Positions 17,700 to 26,041 of a stretch of DNA of 64,000 bases are shown here, one piece after another. The stretch's first letter is position 1, and each line of letters opens with the position of its first letter. The notes below the pieces were generated by a model that did not search any database, was not told the origin of the DNA, and was given only the letters and a program-made list of their open reading frames with translations. Origin of the DNA: Niastella populi (GTDB lineage: Bacteria > Bacteroidota > Bacteroidia > Chitinophagales > Chitinophagaceae); contig NZ_LWBP01000188.1 in the NCBI RefSeq assembly GCF_002078015.1, forward strand, positions 310,001 through 374,000, given 5' to 3'. Position numbers and translations under genes: made by a program.

Positions 17700-18189
17700 G
17701 ATTTCTTGATTTTGAGATTTTTAGATTTCAAAACCAGTAATCAGCTATTTCTTTGGAATATGGTTATTAACTCTATTCTTTTTAGCTGTTTTATCGCTTG
17801 CATTAAAAATGCTTACTAATTCATGGGCCTCTTTTATTAATGCTTTCCAGATCATCTCCTTGCACTAAATCTGCTTCTTTAGATAGCAGCAGCCAATACA
17901 GAGCTTCGTCTGCTTCTTCTAAAACAGCTTCTATCTTATATATAAAATCGGCATTTGATTTCGCACGGCAACATGCTCTGTAGTTGGCGCCAACCGGCCC
18001 TGCTGCTCTTATCAATTGCTTGGCAGTTTCAAAGCCAGCTGCATTTTTAGGAAAGCGACCGCACAACTTAATTACATCTACATGAAATTGTTTTGTTCTT
18101 TTTATAAATCAATCTAAATGAACAAATCTGTAAATCTCAAAATCGCGAAATCCCCAAATCCCCAAATCAGAAATCCCAAATCAAAAATC
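17700..18189 (-). mobile_element. IVP cassette 2: decayed four-helix-bundle gene between inverted octamer arrays
   Basis: Left array 17700-17729 repeats GATTT every 8 bp. Right array 18124-18189 repeats AAATC nine times, spaced 8 bp then 7 bp. The arrays are complementary in sense and bracket an IVP pseudogene, filling the hemF-hemB gap just as cassette 1 fills hemB-hemL. The arm words differ entirely from those of cassette 1. Confidence 0.55.
17745..18108 (-). pseudogene. Broken four helix bundle (S23/IVP) gene
   Basis: The frame from 18108 reads IKRTKQFHVDVIKLCGRFPKN, then ETAKQLIRAAGPVGANYRACCRAKS, then AVLEEADEALYWL, the classic S23/IVP sequence. Two lesions are visible. An in-frame TGA at 18111-18109 and the lack of any ATG remove the normal start; only a TTG at 18066 could serve. 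In a run of four A bases at about 17835-17838 (minus AATAAAAGAGG) one base is in excess; removing it restores KEAHELVSIFNASDKTAKKN and a natural TAG at 17747-17745. The unrepaired frame ends at 17821. It is therefore a recent pseudogene of a subgroup distinct from the intact copy 1.2 kb away. Confidence 0.8.
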
Positions 18190-19131
18190 CTACACCCACT
18201 CAACGGGATGCAGGCATGCCTGCCACAATTTGTCTTCTTCACTTCCGGCCGGGGGTTGATAATTATATTCAAACCGTACGGTGGGCGGCAGGCTCATTAA
18301 AATGCTTTCGGTGCGGCCGTTTGTTTTTAGTCCGAACAGCGTGCCGCGGTCATGTACCAGGTTGAACTCTACATACCGGCCCCGGCGGATCTCCTGCCAG
18401 TGTTTGTTCGCTTCGGTATAAGGTGTTTGTTTTCTTTTCTGAACGATCGGCAAATAAGCATTGATAAACGCATCGCCGCATGTTTTGCCGAAATTTAACC
18501 AGAACTGAACATCCTTACCGGCGGTTGGCCGCTGATGGTCATAAAAGATGCCGCCAATACCACGGCGCTCTTTATTGCGATGCCAGTTCACGAAATAATT
18601 ATCGCACTCTTTTTTGAAGGTGGGGTAAAAGCCGGCGTCAAAAGCGTCACAGGCATTTTTATAGGTCTGGTGAAAATGCCTGGCGTCTTCTTCAAACAAA
18701 TAATAAGGCGTGAGATCGGTACCGCCCCCGAACCAGCGATCTGCAGCGGCCCCCTCCCAACCTCCCCCCGTGGCGGAGGAGCCTTCTTCATTGTATACTT
18801 CAAACATGCGATAATTGCAATGCACCGTAGGCACGAACGGGTTTACGGGATGCAATACCAGCGACAGGCCGCAGGCGAACCAGCTTTTGCCATTTATCTT
18901 TAATGCATTGCGCATGGTGTCGGTTACTTCGCCAAAGACCACCGAGGTGTTAACGCCGCCTTTTTCAAACACATTTCCATTGGCAATCACGCGGGTTTTA
19001 CCGCCACCGCCTTCGGGGCGTTGCCATTGGTCTTCCCTGAAAGTTGCCTTTCCATCTTCCTGCTCCAGGGCCGCGCAAATACGGTCCTGCAGATCATGTA
19101 TATAATTAACCCAATCTTCTTTAATGCTCAT
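18190..19131 (-). CDS. hemF: Coproporphyrinogen III oxidase, oxygen-dependent
   Basis: Oxidative decarboxylation of coproporphyrinogen III to protoporphyrinogen IX using O2. The 313 residues contain GGGGKTRVIANGNVFEKGGVN (41-61), HPVNPFVPTVHCNYR (94-108), WFGGGTDLTPYY (133-144), NKERRGIGGIFYD and the C-terminal GRTESILMSLPP. Residues 118-129 (SSATGGGWEGAA), just before DRWFGGG, are not expected in this family and are encoded by a palindromic G/C-rich element that keeps the frame. The anaerobic counterpart hemN lies at 27-28.4 kb. Confidence 0.97.
   Translation of the reverse strand: MSIKEDWVNYIHDLQDRICAALEQEDGKATFREDQWQRPEGGGGKTRVIANGNVFEKGGVNTSVVFGEVTDTMRNALKINGKSWFACGLSLVLHPVNPFVPTVHCNYRMFEVYNEEGSSATGGGWEGAAADRWFGGGTDLTPYYLFEEDARHFHQTYKNACDAFDAGFYPTFKKECDNYFVNWHRNKERRGIGGIFYDHQRPTAGKDVQFWLNFGKTCGDAFINAYLPIVQKRKQTPYTEANKHWQEIRRGRYVEFNLVHDRGTLFGLKTNGRTESILMSLPPTVRFEYNYQPPAGSEEDKLWQACLHPVEWV
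18747..18782 (+). repeat. In-frame palindromic element inside hemF
   Basis: About 36 bp, C-rich on the plus strand, with a palindromic CCTCC...GGAGG core at 18761-18779. CCCGTGGCGGAGG is shared exactly with the hairpin at 28539-28566 before hemN. It encodes the glycine-rich insertion SSATGGGWEGAA. The exact borders are estimated from the expected hemF protein. Confidence 0.65.
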
Positions 19132-19170
19132 TCGTCGTAAATGATCTATAATAAATATAGCTTAGTTCTA

Positions 19171-19262
19171 TTGCTGATCGCTGAATGCTGAACGCGGGTA
19201 CAGTGCTGTATTTGTATTAGCATTATGCGTTAAGCGTTAGGCATTAAGCGTTATGCGTCAGG
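19171..19262 (+). repeat. Two heptamer arrays between hemF and hemE
   Basis: First array 19171-19191: TTGCTGA, TCGCTGA, ATGCTGA. Second array 19221-19262: CATTATG, CGTTAAG, CGTTAGG, CATTAAG, CGTTATG, CGTCAGG. The period is exactly 7 in both. The second ends 6 bp before the hemE stop codon. Confidence 0.85.
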
Positions 19263-19268
19263 CCTATC

Positions 19269-20309
19269 TTACGCCCCGATGCTTTGTTTTCCATATTCCT
19301 TAACCGCATCTACAAATGCTCTTGCATGGTCAACGGGTACGTTAGGCAATATTCCATGGCCAAGGTTGGCGATATGGCGTTGACCGCCAAAATCGTTCAG
19401 CATTTTCTTCACCTCTTTTTGAATTTGAGGAATGGGGGATAACAATTTTGCCGGGTCGAAATTCCCCTGCAGGGTAACGTTAGGGCCGGCAAACTGGCGC
19501 GCCATGGCCGGTGTAATACACCAGTCGATACCGAGTCCATGAGCGCCGGTAGCGGCCATTGGTTGTAATGAGTGCCAGGCGCCTTTGGCGAAGATGATGG
19601 TAGCTACTTCATCTTTCAATGCGGCAACTATTTGTCGAATATATTGTAAGGAGAAATTCTCGAAATCATCCGGGCTCAGCAGGCCGCCCCAGCTATCGAA
19701 GATCTGTACAACATCTACCCCCGCTTTTACCTGGCCTTTCAGGTATGCGATGGTAGTGTCGGTGATCATTTGTAACAGGCGGTGGGCTGTTTCGGGTTGA
19801 GTGTAACAGAAGATCTTGGCTTCGTCGAACGTTTTTGAACCTTTGCCCTGTACCATATAGCACAACAACGTCCAGGGGGCGCCGGCAAAACCAATTAAGG
19901 GAACACGGCCGTTCAGTTCTTTTTTAATAAGCTTTATGGCGTCAAACACGTAGTGCAGCGTTTCATTTACATCGGCTACCCTCACGCGGTTGAGGTCGTT
20001 GATATTTTTGATGGGGTCGGGTAACAACGGTCCCTTGCTTTCTACCAGTTGTACTTCGAGCCCCATGGCTTGTGGCACTACCAGAATATCAGAGAAGAGG
20101 ATGGCAGCGTCAACGCCAACGATATCTACGGGTTGAATGGTTATTTCGCAGGCCAGTTCGGGTGTTTGACAGCGTTCAAAGAAACCGTACTTCTCGCGTA
20201 AGACCATGTACTCGGGTAAGTAACGGCCTGCCTGGCGCATCATCCATACGGGGGGGCGTTCTACCTGTTCTCCTTTCAGTGTTCTTAATAAAAGATCGTT
20301 TTGCAGCAT
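19269..20309 (-). CDS. hemE: Uroporphyrinogen decarboxylase
   Basis: Removes four carboxyls from uroporphyrinogen III to give coproporphyrinogen III. The 346 residues have the family signature near the N-terminus ([17 protein letters not shown], about 18-34), the second signature [19 protein letters not shown] (about 139-157), [14 protein letters not shown] and the C-terminal [11 protein letters not shown]. It sits 44 bp downstream of hemD with no signal between them, so the two are cotranscribed. Confidence 0.98.
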   Translation of the reverse strand: MLQNDLLLRTLKGEQVERPPVWMMRQAGRYLPEYMVLREKYGFFERCQTPELACEITIQPVDIVGVDAAILFSDILVVPQAMGLEVQLVESKGPLLPDPIKNINDLNRVRVADVNETLHYVFDAIKLIKKELNGRVPLIGFAGAPWTLLCYMVQGKGSKTFDEAKIFCYTQPETAHRLLQMITDTTIAYLKGQVKAGVDVVQIFDSWGGLLSPDDFENFSLQYIRQIVAALKDEVATIIFAKGAWHSLQPMAATGAHGLGIDWCITPAMARQFAGPNVTLQGNFDPAKLLSPIPQIQKEVKKMLNDFGGQRHIANLGHGILPNVPVDHARAFVDAVKEYGKQSIGA

Positions 20310-20353
20310 AGTTATAATATGTAGTGAGTGGTCTTGTTTGAAAACGCAAGCCG

Positions 20354-21055
20354 CTACTTTTTAAAAAATTGAAACATTTTATTTACCAGCTCATCCTTGC
20401 CTGGCCGGTCAGATTCAATGATCGTATTGCTCGAAAAAGATTTTATGGCGTCGGCTGTTGTTTGCCCAATGGCAAACAACACGGTGTCGGGCGGTACGGC
20501 ATTCGCATAAAAGAAGCTTTGCACGGCGCTGGGGCTGTAAAATAAAATACCATCATACGCTTTTTCTATTTTATGGGGCGTGCTGATGGTATGATAAACG
20601 ATCACTTCCTGCACCGTTATTCCGTTCTGCCGCAGTTTGCCGGGCAGCTCTTCACGGCGCTGGTCGCCACAGAAAAAAACGACCTGTTTTAAGCTTTTAT
20701 CGTTGATCATTTTATCGGCCAGCTCCGAAGCGTTGTTGCCGATGGTATGTATCGATTGCTCGCCAAAGTATTTGGCCGCGAGTTGACGGGTGGTGTGCCC
20801 TATGCAGAAGATCTTCCAGTTTGGCGTAAGGCCATTTATATAAGCCGCCACGGTATTCACCGCATTCATGCTGGTGAATACAACTGCAGCGGGTTGCTTT
20901 AATGCTTTGCCTATCTCTTCTTTGATGCCCGATGTTTGAATAGGAGTGGTATCGATAAATGATACGATATCGATACCGATATCTTTTGCCTTGGCAGCTT
21001 CAAGCAAAGCTTTTTCCAGGGGCCGCGTGCTTAATATGGCAATCCTATTTGGCAT
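20354..21055 (-). CDS. hemD: Uroporphyrinogen-III synthase
   Basis: Cyclises hydroxymethylbilane with inversion of ring D. With ATG 21055 the protein has 233 residues and begins [18 protein letters not shown], matching the family; upstream in-frame codons lie in hemC sequence. It overlaps the hemC end by 11 bp, the usual coupling of hemC and hemD. Sequence is poorly conserved in this family; [32 protein letters not shown] and [17 protein letters not shown] are recognisable landmarks. Confidence 0.92.
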   Translation of the reverse strand: MPNRIAILSTRPLEKALLEAAKAKDIGIDIVSFIDTTPIQTSGIKEEIGKALKQPAAVVFTSMNAVNTVAAYINGLTPNWKIFCIGHTTRQLAAKYFGEQSIHTIGNNASELADKMINDKSLKQVVFFCGDQRREELPGKLRQNGITVQEVIVYHTISTPHKIEKAYDGILFYSPSAVQSFFYANAVPPDTVLFAIGQTTADAIKSFSSNTIIESDRPGKDELVNKMFQFFKK

Positions 21056-22004
21056 GCTGTATCTTATCGGCAATAGCCTGTCCGCCATTTTGTAAAAGTT
21101 CTTTGGCGGAAATAACACCCAGGCCGTTGCTATTGTTGATGGCGATAGTTTTTTCGATGCTGGCTTTTTCTTTCCCGTCTAACGACAAAATATTTCCTTC
21201 AAAATGTACTTCATCGTTAACGATGGTTGCCAGTGCGCTGATGGGGGTTGAACAACCGCCCAGCAATGCCCGCAGGAAATCTCTTTCTATGGCGGTGCAC
21301 AATGCTGTATGGGCATCGTTGAATGGCTGGCAGGCTTCGAAGGAATAGGGATCGTTGGTGCGGCAGGCAACGACAATAGCGCCCTGTGCAGGTGCAGGCA
21401 GCATCCAGTCGAGCTCTATTGATCTTTCCGGCCGCAGGCCAATACGTTCCAGTCCGGCGGCTGCGAAAATAGCGCCGTTCCAGTGGCTGCCGGCCAGTTT
21501 TTGTAAGCGGGTATTTACATTACCGCGCAGGTTTTCGATGGTATGGCTGGGATAGCGGTTCAACCATTGCGCTATGCGGCGAATACTGCTGGTGGCAATG
21601 GTCAATGGTGAATGGTCAATGGTGAGTGGTGAATGGCTCGCGCTGTTTCCGGGCCCGCCAATATTTGCAGGCAGTTCGCCCTTGTATACCAACAGGTCTT
21701 TATAGGAAGCTCTCTTTAATACTGCAGCGGTTACAATTCCTTTGGGTAACTGAGTGGGCACATCTTTCATCGAGTGAACGGCAATGTCGATGCGTTCGTT
21801 GAGCAGGGCAACATCCAGGCTGCGGGTAAAAATGCCCTGTACGCCCATTTCGTACAAAGGTGTTTTGAGGTCAATATCACCTTCACTTTTTATGTATACC
21901 AGTTCTGCGGCAAACCCGTGTTGGGTTAACAGGTTTTTTACCTGGGTGGCCTGCCATACGGCGAGCTGGCTTTCCCTGGTGCCTATTCGAATCACTTTAT
22001 TCAT
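21045..22004 (-). CDS. hemC: Hydroxymethylbilane synthase (porphobilinogen deaminase) with a repeat-encoded loop
   Basis: Polymerises four porphobilinogens. ATG 22004 gives MNKVIRIGTRESQLAVWQA, the standard start; the frame runs further upstream through repeat DNA but that part is not protein-like. The 319 residues carry HSMKDVPT (77-84), SSIRR (139-143), LRGNVNTRL (159-167) and the dipyrromethane-cofactor cysteine C251 (LLGGCSTP). Residues 124-136 read [13 protein letters not shown], a direct protein repeat of period 7 encoded by six DNA heptamers (21594-21635) of the intergenic type. It lies just before the strand leading to the TSSIRR active-site motif. Confidence 0.97.
   Translation of the reverse strand: MNKVIRIGTRESQLAVWQATQVKNLLTQHGFAAELVYIKSEGDIDLKTPLYEMGVQGIFTRSLDVALLNERIDIAVHSMKDVPTQLPKGIVTAAVLKRASYKDLLVYKGELPANIGGPGNSASHSPLTIDHSPLTIATSSIRRIAQWLNRYPSHTIENLRGNVNTRLQKLAGSHWNGAIFAAAGLERIGLRPERSIELDWMLPAPAQGAIVVACRTNDPYSFEACQPFNDAHTALCTAIERDFLRALLGGCSTPISALATIVNDEVHFEGNILSLDGKEKASIEKTIAINNSNGLGVISAKELLQNGGQAIADKIQHAK
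21594..21635 (-). repeat. In-frame heptamer array inside hemC
   Basis: Six units on the plus strand: GGCAATG, GTCAATG, GTGAATG, GTCAATG, GTGAGTG, GTGAATG. The total of 42 bp is 14 codons, so the frame holds. This is the same word family as the arrays of IVP cassette 1. Confidence 0.9.
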
Positions 22005-22040
22005 CAGCGCTTGTTCAATTTTTGCAAAGCTAATACATCG

Positions 22041-22191
22041 CGAAACGGCAAACGAGAAACGTGAAAAGGAAAATCGGTTATTTCCTGCTGAAAATTGCCG
22101 GCAGGCCTTACCAGGTTTTGAGCCCGGCAATTGTTCGGGCTTCCCTGGAATACCAGGTTTGCCGTTTGCCGGCTGCCGTTTCCCGTTAATT
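22041..22191 (-). repeat. Inverted heptamer arrays and nested hairpins between hemA and hemC
   Basis: Left array 22041-22075: CGAAACG, GCAAACG, AGAAACG, TGAAAAG, GAAAATC. Right array 22157-22184: GTTTGCC, GTTTGCC, GGCTGCC, GTTTCCC, then GTTAATT over the hemA stop codon. Between them lie a 9-bp perfect stem (AATTGCCGG / CCGGCAATT) and an AGCCCG / CGGGCT stem. The whole 180-bp gap could fold into one branched structure in the operon mRNA. Confidence 0.75.
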
Positions 22192-23424
22192 CGTGGGCGC
22201 AATGAACTCATTGATGGCTTCAATGTAATAGCAGCCGCGCTGGTTGCGCTGGCGCATTTTGAAAGCCATGCCATTGATCACCCGTTGTATTCTCTCGTCG
22301 GCATTTATAGTTTGGCACGCAGCTAATTCGGGCGAAAGTTGAATATAAGATGGAAAGGTCTGGATCTCTTTCAGTTTTATTTTTACGGCTTTGAACACCG
22401 GAACATGCTTGCGCATTTCGAACCACTCGAGGAACTCGTCGATATGTTCGCGAATGATGGTCCAGGCTTTAGGCACTTCGGCTTCCCGCATTTGCAGGGT
22501 TTCATCTTTTAATTTCGACAGTTCATCAACGTTCACCAGGTGCACGTTAGGCAGCTCCTGGGCGCTTTCTTCCACGTTGAAGGGAACCGACAGGTCGATG
22601 ATGAGCTTTTCGCCTTTGCCTTCGAGGTGGGTTCTTTTTATTGTGGGTTCTACCGAATTGGTAGCAACCAGAATTATTTCAGACTCCTCAATTTTTTGCG
22701 CCAGCTCGGTAAGGGGGGCATGATGCAGGTCGAGCTCTTCAGCCAGCTGAGCGGCTTTGTCGTGGGTGCGGTTAATGAGCGTAATGTGGTCGGCATCGAG
22801 ATAATCGACCAGGTTCTTGCAGGTATTGCGGCCTATCTTTCCAACTCCCAGTAACAGGATCTTTTTGTTGGCAGCGTCTGCAACTTTTTCCCTGATATAC
22901 TGAACCGCAGCAAAGGAAACCGAAACAGTTCCGCCGCTGAGGCTGGTTTGGTTCTTAATTGCTTTGGAAGATTGCAGAACGCAGTTTACGAGGCGCTCCA
23001 TGAAGGAATCGGTAAAACCGTGCTCTTTGCTGAATTTTACAGCCGTTTTTATTTGTCCTACTATTTCGTAATCACCTAAGATCTGAGAGTCAAGACCGGC
23101 GGCCACGGAGAACAGGTGTTCAATGGCGGCGATGCCTTTCTTAACGTATGCAAGTTGGGTGAAAGTTTCTTTTGTTCCTTCGGTTTGGGTGCAGAGGAGG
23201 TTGATCAGTTGATCGGCACTTTCGGCAAAGCCGTAAATTTCGGTACGGTTGCAGGTGCTTAAAACAAATAACTCATGCAAACCAAACTGGGGGGCTTGGG
23301 TAAGTAGGGTAGCGTATTGATCATTACTTACTGCAAATTGGCCTCGTATCGCAGCATCGGTCTTTTTGTAATTGATCCCGGCTATGAAAAATTTTGTAAT
23401 ATCCTTGGTACTGTTTCCGTGCAT
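22186..23424 (-). CDS. hemA: Glutamyl-tRNA reductase
   Basis: Reduces glutamyl-tRNA to glutamate-1-semialdehyde, the committed step of C5 heme synthesis. ATG 23424 is preferred over an upstream in-frame Met at 23463, because that one lies on the candidate promoter. The 412 residues contain the nucleophile C58 in VLSTCNRTEIY, the NADPH-binding LLGVGKIGRNTCKNL (about 180-195) and the C-terminal dimerisation helix region ending in MRQRNQRGCYYIEA. It is the first gene of the hemA-C-D-E-F-B-L unit. Confidence 0.97.
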   Translation of the reverse strand: MHGNSTKDITKFFIAGINYKKTDAAIRGQFAVSNDQYATLLTQAPQFGLHELFVLSTCNRTEIYGFAESADQLINLLCTQTEGTKETFTQLAYVKKGIAAIEHLFSVAAGLDSQILGDYEIVGQIKTAVKFSKEHGFTDSFMERLVNCVLQSSKAIKNQTSLSGGTVSVSFAAVQYIREKVADAANKKILLLGVGKIGRNTCKNLVDYLDADHITLINRTHDKAAQLAEELDLHHAPLTELAQKIEESEIILVATNSVEPTIKRTHLEGKGEKLIIDLSVPFNVEESAQELPNVHLVNVDELSKLKDETLQMREAEVPKAWTIIREHIDEFLEWFEMRKHVPVFKAVKIKLKEIQTFPSYIQLSPELAACQTINADERIQRVINGMAFKMRQRNQRGCYYIEAINEFIAPTN

Positions 23425-23452
23425 GAATATCGAATTCTGAAAATTGACTCTG

Positions 23453-23460
23453 CAAAAATA
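23453..23460 (-). promoter_or_regulatory. Candidate -7 box for the hemA operon
   Basis: Minus strand TATTTTTG followed by C fits TAnnTTTG and lies 28 bp before the hemA ATG. The -33 element is not clear; a TTGAC lies closer than usual. Confidence 0.45.
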
Positions 23461-23610
23461 CATTCGGACTCGTCAATGTCCTAAGATGTCTGTCATTACT
23501 CTGTCATTTTACTGTCTGATTATCATCATATGGGTATATGAGGAATTTCATGTATGCCCGATAAAGCGTTGAAATGACCTTTTTTATAAGCGACGGGGCG
23601 CGGGGAAAGG

Positions 23611-23638
23611 CGTGAATCGGCAATCGGCAATCGTGAAT
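23611..23638 (+). repeat. Heptamer array (CGGCAAT type)
   Basis: Units CGTGAAT, CGGCAAT, CGGCAAT, CGTGAAT, period 7. Confidence 0.8.
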
Positions 23639-24387
23639 GGACTGCACCTTGCTCCGGGCGGTTGTTTTTTGGGCAGAACCGGGGTGAATTGGAAACGTGA
23701 GGCGCCAGTATCCTGCGGGGCTTGCTTTATTTCCAACCGGGCGGTTGGTTTGCGCGGAACCGGGGGCGTAATTTTTATTTAAGCAGTTCAGGTGTGCCGG
23801 TATTTGGGAAATGGGCGAATTTGCCTGCAATCGGCCGGCGGTTGAGAGTTTGGTGAGAACCATACCGCTTTTCGGCGGTACCAGCCACTTGAATGGCTCC
23901 CGCGGCTTACAGAGGTTTCGATAGCCGGACAAAACACGCCCATCTTACTGATCAGTAATATCATGCTGCTTTGGTTTACACGGCACTGGGTTTGAATTTT
24001 TGTACATAACCATTCGCAATATCACTGCACTACTGCCTGTTTTGACTGCCCGGGTTAGAATTTTTTTGTACAGGCCTGTTCAGGGATGCCCGTTTCCAAT
24101 TTTCATAAGCCGGCTAACCTCCGTTTGGTACTATACCTGTTCGGCGAAATTTTTTTGTTTCCCGGCCTATTCTCATTTTGATGGCCTTTAACTCAATTTT
24201 TAATAAAAATATTACTGCATATAAATTTTTAAACGGAGGCAGGCATGAATTGTCAAAGTGTTTTTTTGGCCAACTTCATTACTGAACCAAGGCCTGTTAA
24301 ATACTATAATAACCATTCTTTTAATAATTATGTCCTGACCTGTATCAGCTTCTGTTGCTGGCTTTCCGTGGTCTTTAGGACCTCTGA

Positions 24388-24464
24388 TCCTAGGGTCATC
24401 CTGGGGTCATCCTAGGGTTATCTTAGGGTTTTCCTGGGGTTTTTACCTTAAGATAACCCTAGGA
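24388..24464 (+). repeat. Five 11-bp tandem repeats ending in a 19-bp hairpin
   Basis: Units TCCTAGGGTCA, TCCTGGGGTCA, TCCTAGGGTTA, TCTTAGGGTTT, TCCTGGGGTTT occupy 24388-24442. Bases 24410-24428 pair with 24446-24464 at 18 of 19 positions around a 17-base loop. The period differs from the 7/8-bp arrays. Confidence 0.85.
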
Positions 24465-24868
24465 ATACCCTAATTACACCTTAGGATGAAAGGTTTCAAA
24501 CATATGTATTATAGTTTGCATATAATTTATTTTCAACTGAGATTTGATCAGGTTCATGGGAAAGGTGTTGAAAAACTGGCGTTTGCCCCTGGTATTTCCA
24601 CGCATACAGACTGCTCAGCAGGTGGCTGTTTTATGGTTTACGAAGTGGAGAACCGCTATGGCTGAAAATTTTGTATCGGTCGTACAGCCGGTGGATGGCC
24701 TGCCCTGTGGATTGGGCTGAATAATACAGGCAAACCTACAGACCCCGTGGAAATGCGGCAATTCAGCGGATTGGTTTCCGGCTAAATAACGCCACCGTGC
24801 ATTGCGGACCAGGCAGTGTGTGCGAATACCCGCGGTTCAGCCGGTCCTTACGTTAGGCCAATGTAAAT

Positions 24869-24902
24869 TTTGATTTTTAAGTGTTTAACAGTCTTACTTT
24901 TG
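24869..24902 (+). promoter_or_regulatory. Promoter of hemH
   Basis: TTTG at 24869-24872 and TACTTTTG at 24895-24902, 22 bp apart, match the Bacteroidota consensus. The hemH ATG follows 12 bp after the -7 box. Confidence 0.6.
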
Positions 24903-24914
24903 CATTCAATAATT

Positions 24915-25934
24915 ATGGCTACAAAAAGAGGTATAGTTTTAATGAACCTGGGTTCGCCCGATTCAACCCGCGTTAAAGATGTGCGTCGTTACCTGAACGA
25001 ATTTTTGATGGATGAACGGGTGATAGATATTCCCTACCTGGGCCGCCTTCTCCTGGTGAAAGGCATTATTGTTCCGTTCAGAGCGCCCAAGTCGGCGCAT
25101 GCCTATTCTACCATCTGGACCAAAGAAGGTTCGCCCCTGATGGTTTTAAGCAAACAATTGCAGGTCGCGTTGCAAAAACAGGTGACCGAACCGGTAGCCC
25201 TGGCCATGCGTTACGGTGCGCCGGCTCCGTGGACGGCCTATGATGAGCTGCTTGAAAAGGTGCCCGATCTCGAAGAAGTAGTGCTGGTGCCACTGTATCC
25301 GCATTATGCCATGAGCAGTTACGAAACTGCCGTCGAATACGCCAAAAGCGCTCATGTAAAGGGAAAGTATACATTCAAGCTCACTATAGTTCCTCCATAT
25401 TACGATAATCAGTTGTACCTGGATGCCCTGGCCGATAGCATGCGGCCGTACCTGCAACAACCGTACGATCATTTCCTTTTCAGTTATCATGGCGTGCCTG
25501 AGCGGCATATTCTTAAAGGCGATATCACGGGAAATCACTGTTTAAAGGTGAATAACTGTTGTGAAGTAAGCAGTGAAGCGCATAAATATTGCTACCGGCA
25601 TCAATGCCTGGTAACTACGAAGAAAGTGGCCGAAATGCTGCAGATACCAACACAGAAGTATAGTTTTTCTTTTCAGTCAAGGCTGGGCCGCGATCCCTGG
25701 CTGCAGCCCTATACAGCACAACGCCTTGAAGAGTTGCCGAAAGAAGGTGTGAAGAAGTTATTGGTGGCTTGTCCGGCTTTTGTAAGCGATTGCCTCGAAA
25801 CGTTGGAAGAAATTGCCGAACAGGGTAAGGAATCGTTTATGAAGGCCGGTGGCGAATCGTTCACGATGATACCCTGCCTGAATGTACATCCTATGTGGGT
25901 GAAGGCGATTGCCAGTTGGGTAAAGGATATTTAA
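24915..25934 (+). CDS. hemH: Ferrochelatase
   Basis: Inserts Fe2+ into protoporphyrin IX, the last step of protoheme synthesis. ATG 24915 gives MATKRGIVLMNLGSPDS, the family start; the frame upstream overlaps the promoter. The 339 residues contain SYHGVPERH (about 196-204, active-site histidine) and SFQSRLGRDPWLQPYT (about 255-270). In between lies a cysteine-rich stretch, CLKVNNCC then YCYRHQC (five cysteines within about 25 residues); this may bind a metal or Fe-S cluster, though not in the position of the C-terminal cluster of other ferrochelatases. It is followed by hemJ. Confidence 0.97.
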   Translation: MATKRGIVLMNLGSPDSTRVKDVRRYLNEFLMDERVIDIPYLGRLLLVKGIIVPFRAPKSAHAYSTIWTKEGSPLMVLSKQLQVALQKQVTEPVALAMRYGAPAPWTAYDELLEKVPDLEEVVLVPLYPHYAMSSYETAVEYAKSAHVKGKYTFKLTIVPPYYDNQLYLDALADSMRPYLQQPYDHFLFSYHGVPERHILKGDITGNHCLKVNNCCEVSSEAHKYCYRHQCLVTTKKVAEMLQIPTQKYSFSFQSRLGRDPWLQPYTAQRLEELPKEGVKKLLVACPAFVSDCLETLEEIAEQGKESFMKAGGESFTMIPCLNVHPMWVKAIASWVKDI

Positions 25935-26041
25935 TATGGGTAATTTGATATAATAAAATTGACCCCGCCCGGATGACCGGGTAGGACGGCATTCACCATT
26001 GACCCGCTTTCGCATGAACTGCAGCGGCCAAAGCATACACA

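Larger units (their letters stand above)
23464..24868. other. 1.4-kb gap without a supportable gene
   Basis: This lies between the divergent hemA and hemH. Open frames exist (for example 23504-23932 on minus) but show no protein-like composition or motif. The gap holds a heptamer array (23611-23638), two diverged copies of a GGGCGGTTG...GAACCGGGG segment (from about 23656 and 23737), poly-T patches around 24000-24160, and an 11-bp tandem array with a hairpin (24388-24464). It may be decayed genes plus repeats; no RNA gene was recognised. Confidence 0.6.

Noticed and set aside
22005-22274. N-terminal extension of hemC by 90 codons
   Set aside because: The extension translates heptamer arrays and hairpins of the hemA-hemC gap and overlaps hemA; HemC proteins begin at the MNKVIRIGTR start.
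23504-23932. 142-codon minus-strand frame upstream of hemA
   Set aside because: No motif, unusual composition, and it contains the translated heptamer array at 23611-23638.
24915-25934. C-terminal [2Fe-2S] cluster in ferrochelatase
   Set aside because: The cysteines lie in the middle of the protein, not in the C-terminal positions of characterised cluster-bearing ferrochelatases; only an unspecified metal site can be suggested.
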